From: Shewanella phaeophyticola
Lineage (GTDB): Bacteria; Pseudomonadota; Gammaproteobacteria; Enterobacterales; Shewanellaceae
Length of the DNA stretch: 64,000 bases
Direction: 5' to 3'
NCBI RefSeq assembly: GCF_025398315.1
Contig: NZ_JAODOQ010000001.1
Coordinates: 4,216,001 to 4,280,000 of the forward strand
A program made the position numbers and the translations under genes. Position 1 is the stretch's first letter. Each line of letters begins with the position of its first letter. A model generated the notes under the pieces. That model did not search any database, was not told the DNA's origin, and saw nothing but the letters and a program-made list of their open reading frames with translations. Of this stretch, positions 29,604 through 39,254 are shown in pieces.

Positions 29604-30167
29604 TCAATACTGACCGTAGCAATGGCAATCTGTCGTATGATCATTCACCATTCCAACGGCCTGCATAAACGCATAACAAATAGTTGGCCCAACAAAGTTA
29701 AAGCCTAACTTTTTAAGCGCTTTAGACATCGCTTCAGATTCTGGGGTTTGAGCAGGCACCTGGCTTAAGTGTTCAAAATGATTGACCTTAGGGCTTCCAC
29801 CAACAAAATCCCATAAAAAAGTAGAAAAATCATTCCCCTGCTCAACAAACGCCATGTACGCTTTGGCGTTTTTGATGATCGAGTTTATTTTTAATCGGTT
29901 GCGAACAATACCAGGCTCAAGCATTAGTGCTTCAACTTTGTCTTGGTCAAATTCAACAATTAGGCTCGGTTCAAAACCGGCAAATAATTGCTCGTAGTTT
30001 TGCTGTTTTTTTAAGATGGTTATCCATGACAAACCGGCTTGCTGACCATCTAAACATAACTTGGCAAATAGTCGCTTAGCATCGAATTCAGGTCTCCCCC
30101 AAACGTTATCATGATAATCTTGATACAAAGGATCTTCACTTACCCAGCCACATCGGTTAACTTGCAT
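29604..30167 (-). CDS. tag: DNA-3-methyladenine glycosylase I
   Basis: A 187-aa base-excision enzyme that removes 3-methyladenine from alkylated DNA. The family is recognised by RCGWVSEDPLYQDYHDNVWG, GQQAGLSWITILKK, FVGPTICYAFMQA and the zinc-snap residues at the N-terminal Cys/His and the C-terminal TDCHCYGQY. It contains one of the few intact GGCCC words in the window (29696-29700, in FVGPT). It is divergent from glyQ, as in many gammaproteobacteria. Confidence 0.94.
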   Translation of the reverse strand: MQVNRCGWVSEDPLYQDYHDNVWGRPEFDAKRLFAKLCLDGQQAGLSWITILKKQQNYEQLFAGFEPSLIVEFDQDKVEALMLEPGIVRNRLKINSIIKNAKAYMAFVEQGNDFSTFLWDFVGGSPKVNHFEHLSQVPAQTPESEAMSKALKKLGFNFVGPTICYAFMQAVGMVNDHTTDCHCYGQY

Positions 30168-30279
30168 TATACGGTTCCAATAACGTTTTTATTCATACGT
30201 TAAAAAATAACCTACATCTGCCTTGCTCGACAAGGTATAATCATTACCATTTTCTATTAATAGCCTGATAGCAGTAGAC

Positions 30280-31187
30280 ATGACGACGAAACACGACGTA
30301 AAGACATTTCAGGGTTTCATCCTAACCCTTCAGGAATATTGGGCGCAGCAAGGTTGCGCAATTGTCCAACCTCTCGATATGGAAGTTGGTGCAGGTACTT
30401 TCCACCCGCAGACGTTCTTACGTTCATTAGTGCCCAGAGCCAATGAGCAGTGCATACGTGCAACCGTCGCGCCGTCCAACTGATGGACGTTATGGTGAGA
30501 ACCCTAACCGCTTGCAACATTATTACCAATTCCAAGTTGTATTAAAGCCATCACCAGACAACATTCAAGAGCTTTACCTAGGCTCATTAGAAGCTCTGGG
30601 CATTGACACCAAAGTACATGATATTCGCTTTGTTGAAGATAACTGGGAATCGCCAACATTAGGAGCTTGGGGCTTAGGCTGGGAAGTGTGGCTTAACGGT
30701 ATGGAAGTGACTCAATTTACTTACTTCCAACAAGTTGGCGGCATTGAATGTAGTCCTGTAACGGGTGAAATCACCTATGGCCTTGAGCGATTAGCCATGT
30801 ACATTCAAGAAGTCGACAGTGTGTACGATCTTGTTTGGACTGAGCGGACCTCGTGGCCGTGTAACCTACGGTGATATTTTCCATCAAAATGAAGTAGAGC
30901 AATCTACTTATAACTTCGAACATGCCGATGTCGACTTTATGTTTACTATGTTCGATGAATGCGAAAAGATGTGCCAACACTTATTATCGTTAGAAAAACC
31001 TCTACCACTACCTGCATACGAACAAGTAATGAAAGCCTCGCACGCTTTCAATTTACTTGATGCTCGCCATGCCATTTCGGTTACTGAACGTCAGCGTTAT
31101 ATTTTACGCGTTCGTACCATGGCAAAAGGTGTTGCAGAATCTTATTATCAAGCACGTGAAGCACTTGGCTTCCCACTGTGTAAGTAG
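30280..31187 (+). CDS. glyQ: Glycyl-tRNA synthetase alpha subunit (two frameshifts)
   Basis: Catalytic class II subunit of the alpha2beta2 glycyl-tRNA synthetase. Signatures: FQGFILTLQEYWAQQGC, PLDMEVGAGTFHP, RRPTDGRYGENPNRLQHYYQ and TYGLERLAMYIQ. Frame breaks at 30430-30435 (TTAGTGCCCAGAG read, TTAGGCCCAGAG restores SLGPEPMSSAYVQPS) and at 30843-30850 (ACTGAGCGGACCTCG read, a form such as ACTGACGGGCCTCG restores TDGPRGRVTYGD). The corrected length is 301 aa. An essential gene with two breaks argues for sequence error, not decay. Confidence 0.94.
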
Positions 31188-31196
31188 AGGTCACCA

Positions 31197-33281
31197 ATGA
31201 AATTCGAAAACTTACTCATTGAAGTGGGTACTGAAGAGTTACCGCCAAAGTCATTACGCACTTTAGCGGAGTCTTTTTTAGCAAACTTTACCGATGAATT
31301 AACCAAAGCAGACTTACCCTTTGATTCTGCGCTTTGGTATGCAGCGCCTCGTCGTTTAGCCATTAATGTTGTTGGCCTAGCCCTAGCTCAAGCAGATAAA
31401 GTCGTTGAAAAACGCGGCTCTGCGATAAGCTCTGCATTTGATGCAGACGGTAATCCAACAAAAGCGGCTCAAGGCTGGGCACGTGGCAACGGTATTACTG
31501 TTGATCAAGCAGAACGTTTAGTCACCGACAAAGGCGAATGGTTGGTTCATCAAGCTAAAGTGGTCGGTGTTGAGACTAAAAGTCTGATTGCTGACATGGC
31601 ACAACGTGCGCTTGATAAGTTGCCAATCCCAAAACCAATGCGTTGGGGCAGTAATAAAACGCAATTTATTCGCCCTGTACACACTGTAACTATGTTATTG
31701 GGTAGCGAATTAATCGCGGGTGAATTACTCGGCATTAAATCTGCTCGAGTCATTCGCGGTCATCGCTTTATGGGTCAGGCAACATTCGAGCTAGACCATG
31801 CCGACAACTACTTAACTGCGCTAAAAGAGCAAGGTAAAGTTCTGGCTGATTATCAGCTTCGTAAATCATTAATCAAAGCAGATTCTGAAGCCGCTGCAGC
31901 CAAGATTGGTGGTGTTGCTGATATTCAAGAAGACTTACTTGAAGAAGTGGCATCATTGGTTGAATGGCCAATAGTATTAACAGCTAGCTTTGAAGAAAAG
32001 TTTTTAGCTGTACCATCTGAAGCCCTTGTGTACACCATGAAAGGCGACCAGAAATACTTCCCAGTATTTGATAAAACCGGTAAATTGCTACCAAACTTTA
32101 TTTTCGTCACTAACATAGAATCTAAAGACCCACAGCAGATTATTTCAGGTAACGAAAAAGTCGTACGCCCTCGCCTAGCCGATGCTGAATTCTTCTTTAA
32201 TACTGATAAAAAGCACACTCTAGAGTCGCGTTTAACCAGCCTAGAAACCGTGGTGTTTCAAAAACAGCTTGGTACGTTAAAAACCCGCGTTGAGCGTATT
32301 TCAACACTTGCAGGGTTTATCGCTACCAAACTTGATGACCAAGGTGTTAGCACAAACAGTGCAGATGCTAGCCGTGCCGGCCTATTGTCTAAAACAGACT
32401 TAATGACCAACATGGTGATGGAGTTTACTGACACTCAAGGCACCATGGGGATGCATTATGCTCGCCTTGATGGTGAAACCGAAGCGGTTGCAGTCGCGCT
32501 TGAAGAGCAATATAAACCTAAGTTTTCTGGTGATACAGTACCTACGGCAAGCGTGTCATGTGCTGTTGCATTAGCAGAAAAGCTAGACACCTTAGTGGGC
32601 ATTTTTGGTATTGGCCAGGCACCTAAAGGCGCAGCTGATCCATTTGCACTTCGCCGCGCTGCAATTGGTATATTACGTATTATTGTTGAAAACAACTTGC
32701 CACTAGACTTAGTCGATTTAATTGCTAAAGCACAAGCGTTACACGCAGATAATGTTAGCACCCCTAATACGGCCGAAGATGTACTCGAATTCTTACTCGC
32801 ACGCTTCCGTGCTTGGTACCAAGATAAAGGCATCCAAGTTGATGTTATTTTAGCGGTATTAGCTCGTCGCCCAACGCGTCCAGCAGATTTTGATAGTCGC
32901 GTTAAAGCCGTATCGCACTTCCGTGGTTTAGAGGCCTCTACTGCGCTTGCTGCTGCCAACAAACGTGTTTCTAATATTTTGGCTAAAGTTGAAGGCGAAC
33001 TGCCTGAAAACATTAACCAGTCGCTATTAGCTGAAACAGCTGAAAAAGCCTTGGCAGAAAAGTTAGCACAACTACAACCGCAGCTAGCACCATTGTTTGC
33101 CAATGCTGATTATCAGCAAGCATTAACATTATTAGCCGATTTACGTGAAAGCGTGGATCAGTTCTTTGAAGATGTTATGGTAATGGCTGACGATGAAGCA
33201 TTGAAAAATAACCGCCTAGCGTTATTAACCAATCTTCGAGAGCAGTTTTTGCATGTAGCAGATATTTCACTGTTACAATAA
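31197..33281 (+). CDS. glyS: Glycyl-tRNA synthetase beta subunit
   Basis: A 694-aa tRNA-binding beta subunit that starts 9 bp after glyQ. Family features include LLIEVGTEELPPKSLRTLAE at the N-terminus, an HD-like central region and GAADPFALRRAAIGILRI in the C-terminal third. Its frame is intact over its full length, in contrast to glyQ. It ends at a strong terminator. Confidence 0.95.
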   Translation: MKFENLLIEVGTEELPPKSLRTLAESFLANFTDELTKADLPFDSALWYAAPRRLAINVVGLALAQADKVVEKRGSAISSAFDADGNPTKAAQGWARGNGITVDQAERLVTDKGEWLVHQAKVVGVETKSLIADMAQRALDKLPIPKPMRWGSNKTQFIRPVHTVTMLLGSELIAGELLGIKSARVIRGHRFMGQATFELDHADNYLTALKEQGKVLADYQLRKSLIKADSEAAAAKIGGVADIQEDLLEEVASLVEWPIVLTASFEEKFLAVPSEALVYTMKGDQKYFPVFDKTGKLLPNFIFVTNIESKDPQQIISGNEKVVRPRLADAEFFFNTDKKHTLESRLTSLETVVFQKQLGTLKTRVERISTLAGFIATKLDDQGVSTNSADASRAGLLSKTDLMTNMVMEFTDTQGTMGMHYARLDGETEAVAVALEEQYKPKFSGDTVPTASVSCAVALAEKLDTLVGIFGIGQAPKGAADPFALRRAAIGILRIIVENNLPLDLVDLIAKAQALHADNVSTPNTAEDVLEFLLARFRAWYQDKGIQVDVILAVLARRPTRPADFDSRVKAVSHFRGLEASTALAAANKRVSNILAKVEGELPENINQSLLAETAEKALAEKLAQLQPQLAPLFANADYQQALTLLADLRESVDQFFEDVMVMADDEALKNNRLALLTNLREQFLHVADISLLQ

Positions 33282-33298
33282 TATGAAATCATTGCATT

Positions 33299-33326
33299 AA
33301 AAAAAGCGCCTTTACGGCGCTTTTTT
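33299..33326 (+). terminator. Rho-independent terminator after glyQS
   Basis: AAAAAGCGCC / GGCGCTTTTTT stem with a 5-nt loop and T run just after the glyS stop. Confidence 0.88.
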
Positions 33327-33350
33327 ATTGCTGAAGATTCATAACGACTT

Positions 33351-33376
33351 ATACCAATCCTTATTAGAATTGGTAT
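33351..33376. repeat. Short palindromic repeat (ATACCAAT ... ATTGGTAT)
   Basis: A 26-bp imperfect palindrome whose ATACCAATTC arms share the end sequence of the larger element at 61363-61673. It abuts the stop codon of the HDOD gene. It looks like a REP-type or solo-end remnant. Confidence 0.55.
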
Positions 33377-34428
33377 TAAAACTCGAGCAACTTTTCATGT
33401 AGTTCAGCAAACTCTTGTTCAGTTATACCAACCTGAGCCAACAACACGACAAGTTCTTTCTGCGGTAATTTATCCACTTGCTGCAGCATTGAGCACTCAC
33501 TAATAATATTGGCCTTCCAGATGATTAATGTCATTTCATCATCTGGCTTAATGTTAGTATTAGCCAATAACGTTAACGGTGCTTCAAAATGCTCAGGTAG
33601 ACGCCAGAAACGTGCTAATAATGCACTTAAGGTTAATGACTTTGTGGTCATGACCTGCTTAAACAAGGTTGAGCTAGGTTGTTCACCGGGCTCAGCTTGA
33701 TGAAATGCATCCACCAGCATCTTAAAAATCGCAATTTTGCCTACATCATGAAGTAAGCCAAGTAAAAAAGCGCTATCAGATTGTTCAGCATTGGCGAGTT
33801 CACTGGCTAAAAAAGCCACCTGCATTGAGTGACGCCAAATCTCGGCACCAAAGCGCCTAAAATATATTGGTTTAATGTCTATCATTTCGCGCGCTAAACA
33901 GCTGGTGATAAAATGCCTTAATTGTTGTCGACCGACCTGTACTAATGCTTGCTGAATACTCGTCACATCGTTTTCAGAACGTTTGAAGGCCATTGAGTTA
34001 CACAGTTTAAGGACTTCAACACACAATAATGGATCTTGCTCAATAAGCTTAATCAGCTCTTTGGTGTCAATATTGTCATCGGCAAGTTTTCTGTCTAATT
34101 CGAGTATTTTACTAGGAAGCTTTAATACATTTTCTGCAATGGCTTGAGGCGAGCTTAACGCCAGTTCTATATCTTGCATAACATGGCGTTCAAGATTATT
34201 AGCAATTCCTGTCGCATCGGATTGGGGACTGGCAAACAAAAAACTGTAAAACAAGGATGACAAATCTAATTGCGACTCGACAGCCTGTTTAGGGCTGACT
34301 TCAATAATAGGTTTAACGGTTACTGATGAAACTTGCTGGCGCTTCTCGACCGCTGTGCGGCCAGTAAATTTGACTTGTTCATTGCGGTCACGAATATTAA
34401 ACAGCTTTTTAAAAAACCTTACGACCAC
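33376..34428 (-). CDS. HDOD-domain protein
   Basis: A 350-aa cytosolic protein with a central HDOD (HD-related output) domain. LPSKILELDRKLADD leads into EQDPLLCVEVLKLCNS, then VGRQQLRHFI and an HD-like LLHDVGKIAIF. The N-terminus is basic (MVVRFFKKLFNIRDRNE). HDOD proteins occur in signalling, often tied to cyclic di-GMP or stress, with no fixed reaction. It lies downstream of gyrB on the same strand but after a strong terminator, so it is probably its own unit. Confidence 0.82.
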   Translation of the reverse strand: MVVRFFKKLFNIRDRNEQVKFTGRTAVEKRQQVSSVTVKPIIEVSPKQAVESQLDLSSLFYSFLFASPQSDATGIANNLERHVMQDIELALSSPQAIAENVLKLPSKILELDRKLADDNIDTKELIKLIEQDPLLCVEVLKLCNSMAFKRSENDVTSIQQALVQVGRQQLRHFITSCLAREMIDIKPIYFRRFGAEIWRHSMQVAFLASELANAEQSDSAFLLGLLHDVGKIAIFKMLVDAFHQAEPGEQPSSTLFKQVMTTKSLTLSALLARFWRLPEHFEAPLTLLANTNIKPDDEMTLIIWKANIISECSMLQQVDKLPQKELVVLLAQVGITEQEFAELHEKLLEF

Positions 34429-34486
34429 AATAAGTAACCTTCTAAAATTAAACTAACGCCAAGAATTAAATCATAGCAATAAAAAC

Positions 34487-34516
34487 AAAAATGGGCGCCA
34501 ATAAGGCACCCATTTT
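34487..34516 (-). terminator. Rho-independent terminator after gyrB
   Basis: On the minus strand AAAATGGGTGCC / GGCGCCCATTTT forms a long stem (one G-T pair) followed by T residues. It closes the dnaA-dnaN-recF-gyrB block. Confidence 0.82.
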
Positions 34517-34531
34517 ATGATCTAAAACCAT

Positions 34532-36949
34532 CTACACGTCTAAGTTAGCCACATTTAATGCGTTAGTTTCAATAAACTCACGACGAGGCTCAACTTGATC
34601 ACCCATTAAGCAGGTAAATAGTTGGTCTGCAGCAACGGCATCTTCAATGGTAACACGTAACATACGACGAGATTCTGGATCCATTGTAGTTTCCCACAAT
34701 TGCTCAGGGTTCATTTCACCCAATCCTTTATAACGTTGAATGTACAAACCACGTTTTGCTTCGCTCATAGTCCAATCTAACGCTTCTAAGAAGCTTTCAA
34801 CTTCTTTAACGCGCTCACCACGTTGTACATAACCACCCTCTTCAATCATGCCATCAAGTGCAACGCCTAACTTAGCGATGCGTTGATAATCGGCAGAAGT
34901 AAAGAAGTCATAACCAAATAAGAAATTGGTATCGATACCATGCTTACGAATTGTCACGCTTGGGGTATACACTTTACGCTCAGGATCCAAAATAATATTG
35001 GCTGAGAAAATAATACCGCTGCTTTCACGCTCAACTAAATCATCAACAAAATGTTTACACCATGCCGTCATAAGTGCTTCGTCGCTTAGCATCTCAAGCG
35101 TCACTTCTGGATGGTACAACATGCGATCAGTTAGGTTCATCGGGAAACGTTTTTCTAAACGTGTAATGATTTTTTCCACTTCGCGGTATTGATTCACCAA
35201 ACGCTCAAGCGGCTCTCCGCTCATGCCTAAAGCACCCTGGCTTGGGTAAACATGTGTGCCGTCTAACGCTTGCGTTGTTAGATATTCAGTTAATGCCAGC
35301 TCATCTTTAAGGTATTGTTCTTGCTTACCCTTTTTTACTTTATACAAAGGTGGCTGCGCAATATATACATAACCACGCTCAATCAATTCAGGCATTTGAC
35401 GGAAGAAGAAGGTCAATAGCAGAGTTCGAATGTGTGAGCCGTCGACGTCAGCATCGGTCATGATAACGATGTTGTGGTAACGAGTTTTATCCGGATTGTA
35501 TTCGTCGCGACCAATACCACAACCTAATGCGGTAATTAGTGTGGCCACTTCTTGTGACGATAACATCTTATCAAAACGTGCTTTTTCAACGTTTAAGATT
35601 TTACCTTTAAGTGGAAGAATAGCTTGGTTTTTACGGTTACGCCCCTGCTTGGCAGATCCGCCAGCAGAGTCACCTTCCACTATGTATATTTCAGAAAGAC
35701 CAGGGTCTTTCTCTTGGCAGTCAGCTAGTTTTCCTGGCAAACCACCTAAATCTAATGCGCCTTTACGACGTGTCATTTCACGCGCTTTACGCGCAGCTTC
35801 ACGTGCTCGGGCAGCATCAACAATTTTACCCACAATCAACTTAGCATCGGCTGGGTTTTCTAATAGGTAATCGTTTAACTTCTCACCCATAGTTTGTTCT
35901 ACAGCACTTTTCACTTCGCTAGAGACTAATTTGTCTTTAGTTTGTGAGCTGAACTTAGGGTCAGGCACTTTAACTGAGATAACCGCGGTTAAGCCTTCAC
36001 GTGCGTCATCACCCGTTGCACTGGTTTTACCTTTTTTGTTAAACCCTTCACGTTCCATGTAAGTGTTTAAGTTACGCGTTAATGCGCCACGGAAACCCGC
36101 TAAATGAGTACCACCATCGCGCTGAGGAATGTTATTGGTAAAACAGAAAATACTTTCTTGATAACCGTCATTCCACTGCATTGCCACTTCAACGGTAATA
36201 CCGTCTTCGCGCTCTTGTGAAAAGTGGAATACATCTTTGTTTACCGGTGTTTTATTACGGTTTAAGTAATCTACAAATGCGCTAATACCGCCTTCGTATT
36301 TAAAGAACTCGTCTTTGTTTTCGCGTTCATCAACTAAACGAATACCCACACCAGAGTTTAAGAAAGATAACTCACGTACACGCTTGGCTAAAATTTCGAA
36401 ATGAAATTCAACATCAGAAAAGGTTTGGCTACTAGGCCAAAAACGAATTTCGGTACCTGATTTAACTGCATCGCCAATTTCTTTAATCGGTTCGTTTGGT
36501 ACACCATGAGTATAAAATTGCTCATAAATTTTACCGGCGCGACGAATGGTTAATTGCAGCTTTTCAGACAAAGCATTTACAACCGATACACCCACACCGT
36601 GAAGACCACCTGATACCTTGTATGAGTTATCATCAAATTTACCGCCGGCATGCAATACCGTCATAATAACTTCAGCTGCAGATACACCTTCTTCTTCATG
36701 GATAGAAACCGGAATACCACGACCGTCATCTTTTACAGAGACAGAACCGTCTGAGTGAATAGTAATGGTGATATCGCTACAATGGCCGGCTAAAGCTTCA
36801 TCGATAGAGTTATCGACCACTTCGAATACCATGTGATGAAGACCGGTACCGTCATCAGTATCACCAATGTACATACCAGGTCTCTTACGGACTGCATCAA
36901 GGCCTTTTAATACCTTGATACTCGAAGAATCGTAACTATTCTCTGACAT
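34532..36949 (-). CDS. gyrB: DNA gyrase subunit B
   Basis: An 805-aa ATPase subunit of gyrase. The GHKL ATP site shows EVVDNSIDEALAG and DDGRGIPV. The TOPRIM metal motifs are YIVEGDSAGGSAKQGR and TDADVDGSHIRT. The C-terminal QRYKGLGEMNPEQLWETTMD is canonical. Its frame is intact. It is last of the dnaA-dnaN-recF-gyrB block, 15 bp after recF. Confidence 0.97.
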   Translation of the reverse strand: MSENSYDSSSIKVLKGLDAVRKRPGMYIGDTDDGTGLHHMVFEVVDNSIDEALAGHCSDITITIHSDGSVSVKDDGRGIPVSIHEEEGVSAAEVIMTVLHAGGKFDDNSYKVSGGLHGVGVSVVNALSEKLQLTIRRAGKIYEQFYTHGVPNEPIKEIGDAVKSGTEIRFWPSSQTFSDVEFHFEILAKRVRELSFLNSGVGIRLVDERENKDEFFKYEGGISAFVDYLNRNKTPVNKDVFHFSQEREDGITVEVAMQWNDGYQESIFCFTNNIPQRDGGTHLAGFRGALTRNLNTYMEREGFNKKGKTSATGDDAREGLTAVISVKVPDPKFSSQTKDKLVSSEVKSAVEQTMGEKLNDYLLENPADAKLIVGKIVDAARAREAARKAREMTRRKGALDLGGLPGKLADCQEKDPGLSEIYIVEGDSAGGSAKQGRNRKNQAILPLKGKILNVEKARFDKMLSSQEVATLITALGCGIGRDEYNPDKTRYHNIVIMTDADVDGSHIRTLLLTFFFRQMPELIERGYVYIAQPPLYKVKKGKQEQYLKDELALTEYLTTQALDGTHVYPSQGALGMSGEPLERLVNQYREVEKIITRLEKRFPMNLTDRMLYHPEVTLEMLSDEALMTAWCKHFVDDLVERESSGIIFSANIILDPERKVYTPSVTIRKHGIDTNFLFGYDFFTSADYQRIAKLGVALDGMIEEGGYVQRGERVKEVESFLEALDWTMSEAKRGLYIQRYKGLGEMNPEQLWETTMDPESRRMLRVTIEDAVAADQLFTCLMGDQVEPRREFIETNALNVANLDV

Positions 36950-36964
36950 ATTTCTCTCTCGTTG

Positions 36965-38047
36965 TTATTCAATAACCGTTACTTGCCCTTGCTCCACATG
37001 AAACATCCTGTTCGGAGGGCTAGATAACGAATCGACTATTGCTAGCGGATCAATTGCGGTGACAAATATTTGTGCACCGGTCTCGGTTAACTGCTGTAGC
37101 AATAGCTGCCTATGCTGTGCATCCAACTCAGACGGTAAATCGTCCACTAAATAAATACTGTTTTTATCTAGTTGTTGTTTGAGCAACTTTCCCTGTGCAA
37201 TACGCAGTGCACAGACTAATAATTTTAATTGTCCACGGGACAATGCATCTTGTGCAGGTAAGTTCCCTACTCGCAAACGTAAGTCTGCTCTATGAGAGCC
37301 ACTGCCCGTGTTACCCGCAGCGACATCGCGCGAATATTGATTTTCAAGTAACTGCGAAAAATCCGTTTTGCTGTCCCATCCTCGGGTAAAAGAAACCTTA
37401 ATATCAACCTGAGGTAAAAACCGTCCTATTATACCCTTAAGTAGCTCATTTAACGAGTCTACATATCGATTTCGTATGTCGGTAACTTGTTCAGCATACC
37501 GCACCAGCTCTTTATCCCAAAATTGTATTTGGCTATAAGGAGATTGGTTACGAAGTAGTTGATTACGTTGCTTTAATACCTTGCGAACATTCACCCAGGC
37601 TTGATAAAAATGTGGGTCAGAATGAAATGCGCCCCAATCAATAAACTGTCTGCGAGCTTTTGGGCCTTCAAACAGTAAAGAAAAACTTTCAGGGGTAATA
37701 ACTTGAATAGGCAGTGTTTCAGCTAATGTAGATAAGCGTTTGACTTTTTCGCCATTAATTTTGACTTCAATTTCACCGTTTCGATGACGTCTTAAACCAA
37801 TTTTACAGTCATTTTCATCTTGGATAAGATTGGCGAACAGAGTAAGTTTGTCGTCATCATTATTAATCACTCGTTGTGATAAGTGGCTACGAAAAGAACG
37901 TCCCATCCCTAGAAAGTAAATCGCTTCTAAAATACTGGTTTTACCACTACCATTTTGACCGTAAATCAAGTTTAATCCATCACTTGGATTAAGCGATGCT
38001 GAACTGATATTACGAAATGACCCTATGGTAATGCGCGATAAACTCAT
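36965..38047 (-). CDS. recF: DNA repair protein RecF
   Basis: A 360-aa SMC-like ATPase that helps load RecA at gapped DNA. Walker A is GQNGSGKTS (about residues 30-38), the signature motif is ALSRGQLKLL, and Walker B is IYLVDDLPSELD. It contains an intact GGCCC word (37662-37666, coding EGPKARRQ), one of only three such survivors I found. Near its 3' end a 14-of-16 match to parS occurs at 36990-37005. Confidence 0.96.
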   Translation of the reverse strand: MSLSRITIGSFRNISSASLNPSDGLNLIYGQNGSGKTSILEAIYFLGMGRSFRSHLSQRVINNDDDKLTLFANLIQDENDCKIGLRRHRNGEIEVKINGEKVKRLSTLAETLPIQVITPESFSLLFEGPKARRQFIDWGAFHSDPHFYQAWVNVRKVLKQRNQLLRNQSPYSQIQFWDKELVRYAEQVTDIRNRYVDSLNELLKGIIGRFLPQVDIKVSFTRGWDSKTDFSQLLENQYSRDVAAGNTGSGSHRADLRLRVGNLPAQDALSRGQLKLLVCALRIAQGKLLKQQLDKNSIYLVDDLPSELDAQHRQLLLQQLTETGAQIFVTAIDPLAIVDSLSSPPNRMFHVEQGQVTVIE

Positions 38048-38135
38048 GAATACCTATTGTGATAGCCAAATAAAGCAGTAGAGACAAAGAAGGTGCTTTG
38101 CAGCACCTTACATATGATTAATGAACAATAACGTA

Positions 38136-39236
38136 TTACAGACGCATTGGCATCACCACATACATAGAATCTTCTTCTTTGTGGTTCTCTATTAATGCAC
38201 TTGAGTTGCCATCGATGAGCGTAATACGAACATCATCACTGGCGAGGTTATTCAGTACATCTAATAAATAACTCACGTTAAAACCAATTTCGAGTTTATC
38301 TGAGTCATAATCAACGTCGATGATTTCTTCGGCTTCTTCTTGCTCTGGGTTATTGGCGGTAATCTTTAATAAACCAGGCTCAAGTTGAATTCGTACACCA
38401 CGGAATTTTTCGTTCGATAAAATAGATGCACGGGTTAACGCTTGTTTTAATTGATTGCGGCTGGCAATAACCACTTTATTACCACCCTTTGGTAACACCC
38501 GGCGGTAATCAGGAAAACGTCCATCAACTAATTTACTGGTAAATACCGCAGAGCTAGTCATCGCACGAATCGCGTTATCGCCAATCGCAATGGTAATGTC
38601 TTGGTCGTCGCTTTCAAGCAAACGCGCCATTTCAACCACCCCTTTACGTGGCACAATCACTTGTTTTTCAGGCAAAGAAATATCAACAGTACGATGGCTT
38701 AACGCCAAACGGTGGCCGTCGGTAGCAATAGCGCGTAATAGATTACCTTCAGTTTCAAATAATAAACCGTTGAGGTAATAGCGCACATCCTGGTTAGCCA
38801 TCGAAAACTGAGTCGAGTCGATAATCGACTTTAATACGCCCTGCTTTAAGCTAAATTCAATATCAGCCTGGAACGCTTCAACGTTAGGGTAATCTTCAGC
38901 AGGCAATGTGGCTAATGAAAAACGGCTACGACCAGAGCGTAACAACCATTTACCATCTTGCTGCTCTACTTTTAATTCGCTTTGTTCAGGAAGAGACTTA
39001 ACAATGTCGAGTAACTTTTTAGCTGGTACAGTAGTGCGACCAATGTTGATGTCACCGTGTATAGCGGCTTGCCCAACAAGCTCAACCTCTAAATCAGTGC
39101 CCGTTAGCTTAAGTGAGTCTTCACTAACTTCAACTAATAAATTAGCAAGAATAGGTAAGTTGTGTCTGCGTTCTACCGCGCCACACACTAGTTGCAGCGG
39201 CTTTAATAGGGCATCCCTATCAATTGAAAATTTCAT
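38136..39236 (-). CDS. dnaN: DNA polymerase III beta sliding clamp
   Basis: A 366-aa three-domain processivity clamp beginning MKFSIDRDALLKPLQLVCG and ending in the typical SMYVVMPMRL. Its frame is intact. It lies 18 bp after dnaA. The 88-bp gap to recF holds a weak hairpin (AAGGTGC/GCACCTT) that might attenuate but lacks a proper T run. Confidence 0.97.
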   Translation of the reverse strand: MKFSIDRDALLKPLQLVCGAVERRHNLPILANLLVEVSEDSLKLTGTDLEVELVGQAAIHGDINIGRTTVPAKKLLDIVKSLPEQSELKVEQQDGKWLLRSGRSRFSLATLPAEDYPNVEAFQADIEFSLKQGVLKSIIDSTQFSMANQDVRYYLNGLLFETEGNLLRAIATDGHRLALSHRTVDISLPEKQVIVPRKGVVEMARLLESDDQDITIAIGDNAIRAMTSSAVFTSKLVDGRFPDYRRVLPKGGNKVVIASRNQLKQALTRASILSNEKFRGVRIQLEPGLLKITANNPEQEEAEEIIDVDYDSDKLEIGFNVSYLLDVLNNLASDDVRITLIDGNSSALIENHKEEDSMYVVMPMRL

Positions 39237-39254
39237 CGTTCAACATTCCCTGAA

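Noticed and set aside
38088..38115. Terminator between dnaN and recF
   Set aside because: The AAGGTGC/GCACCTT stem is short and lacks a T run on the minus strand; the genes are usually co-transcribed.
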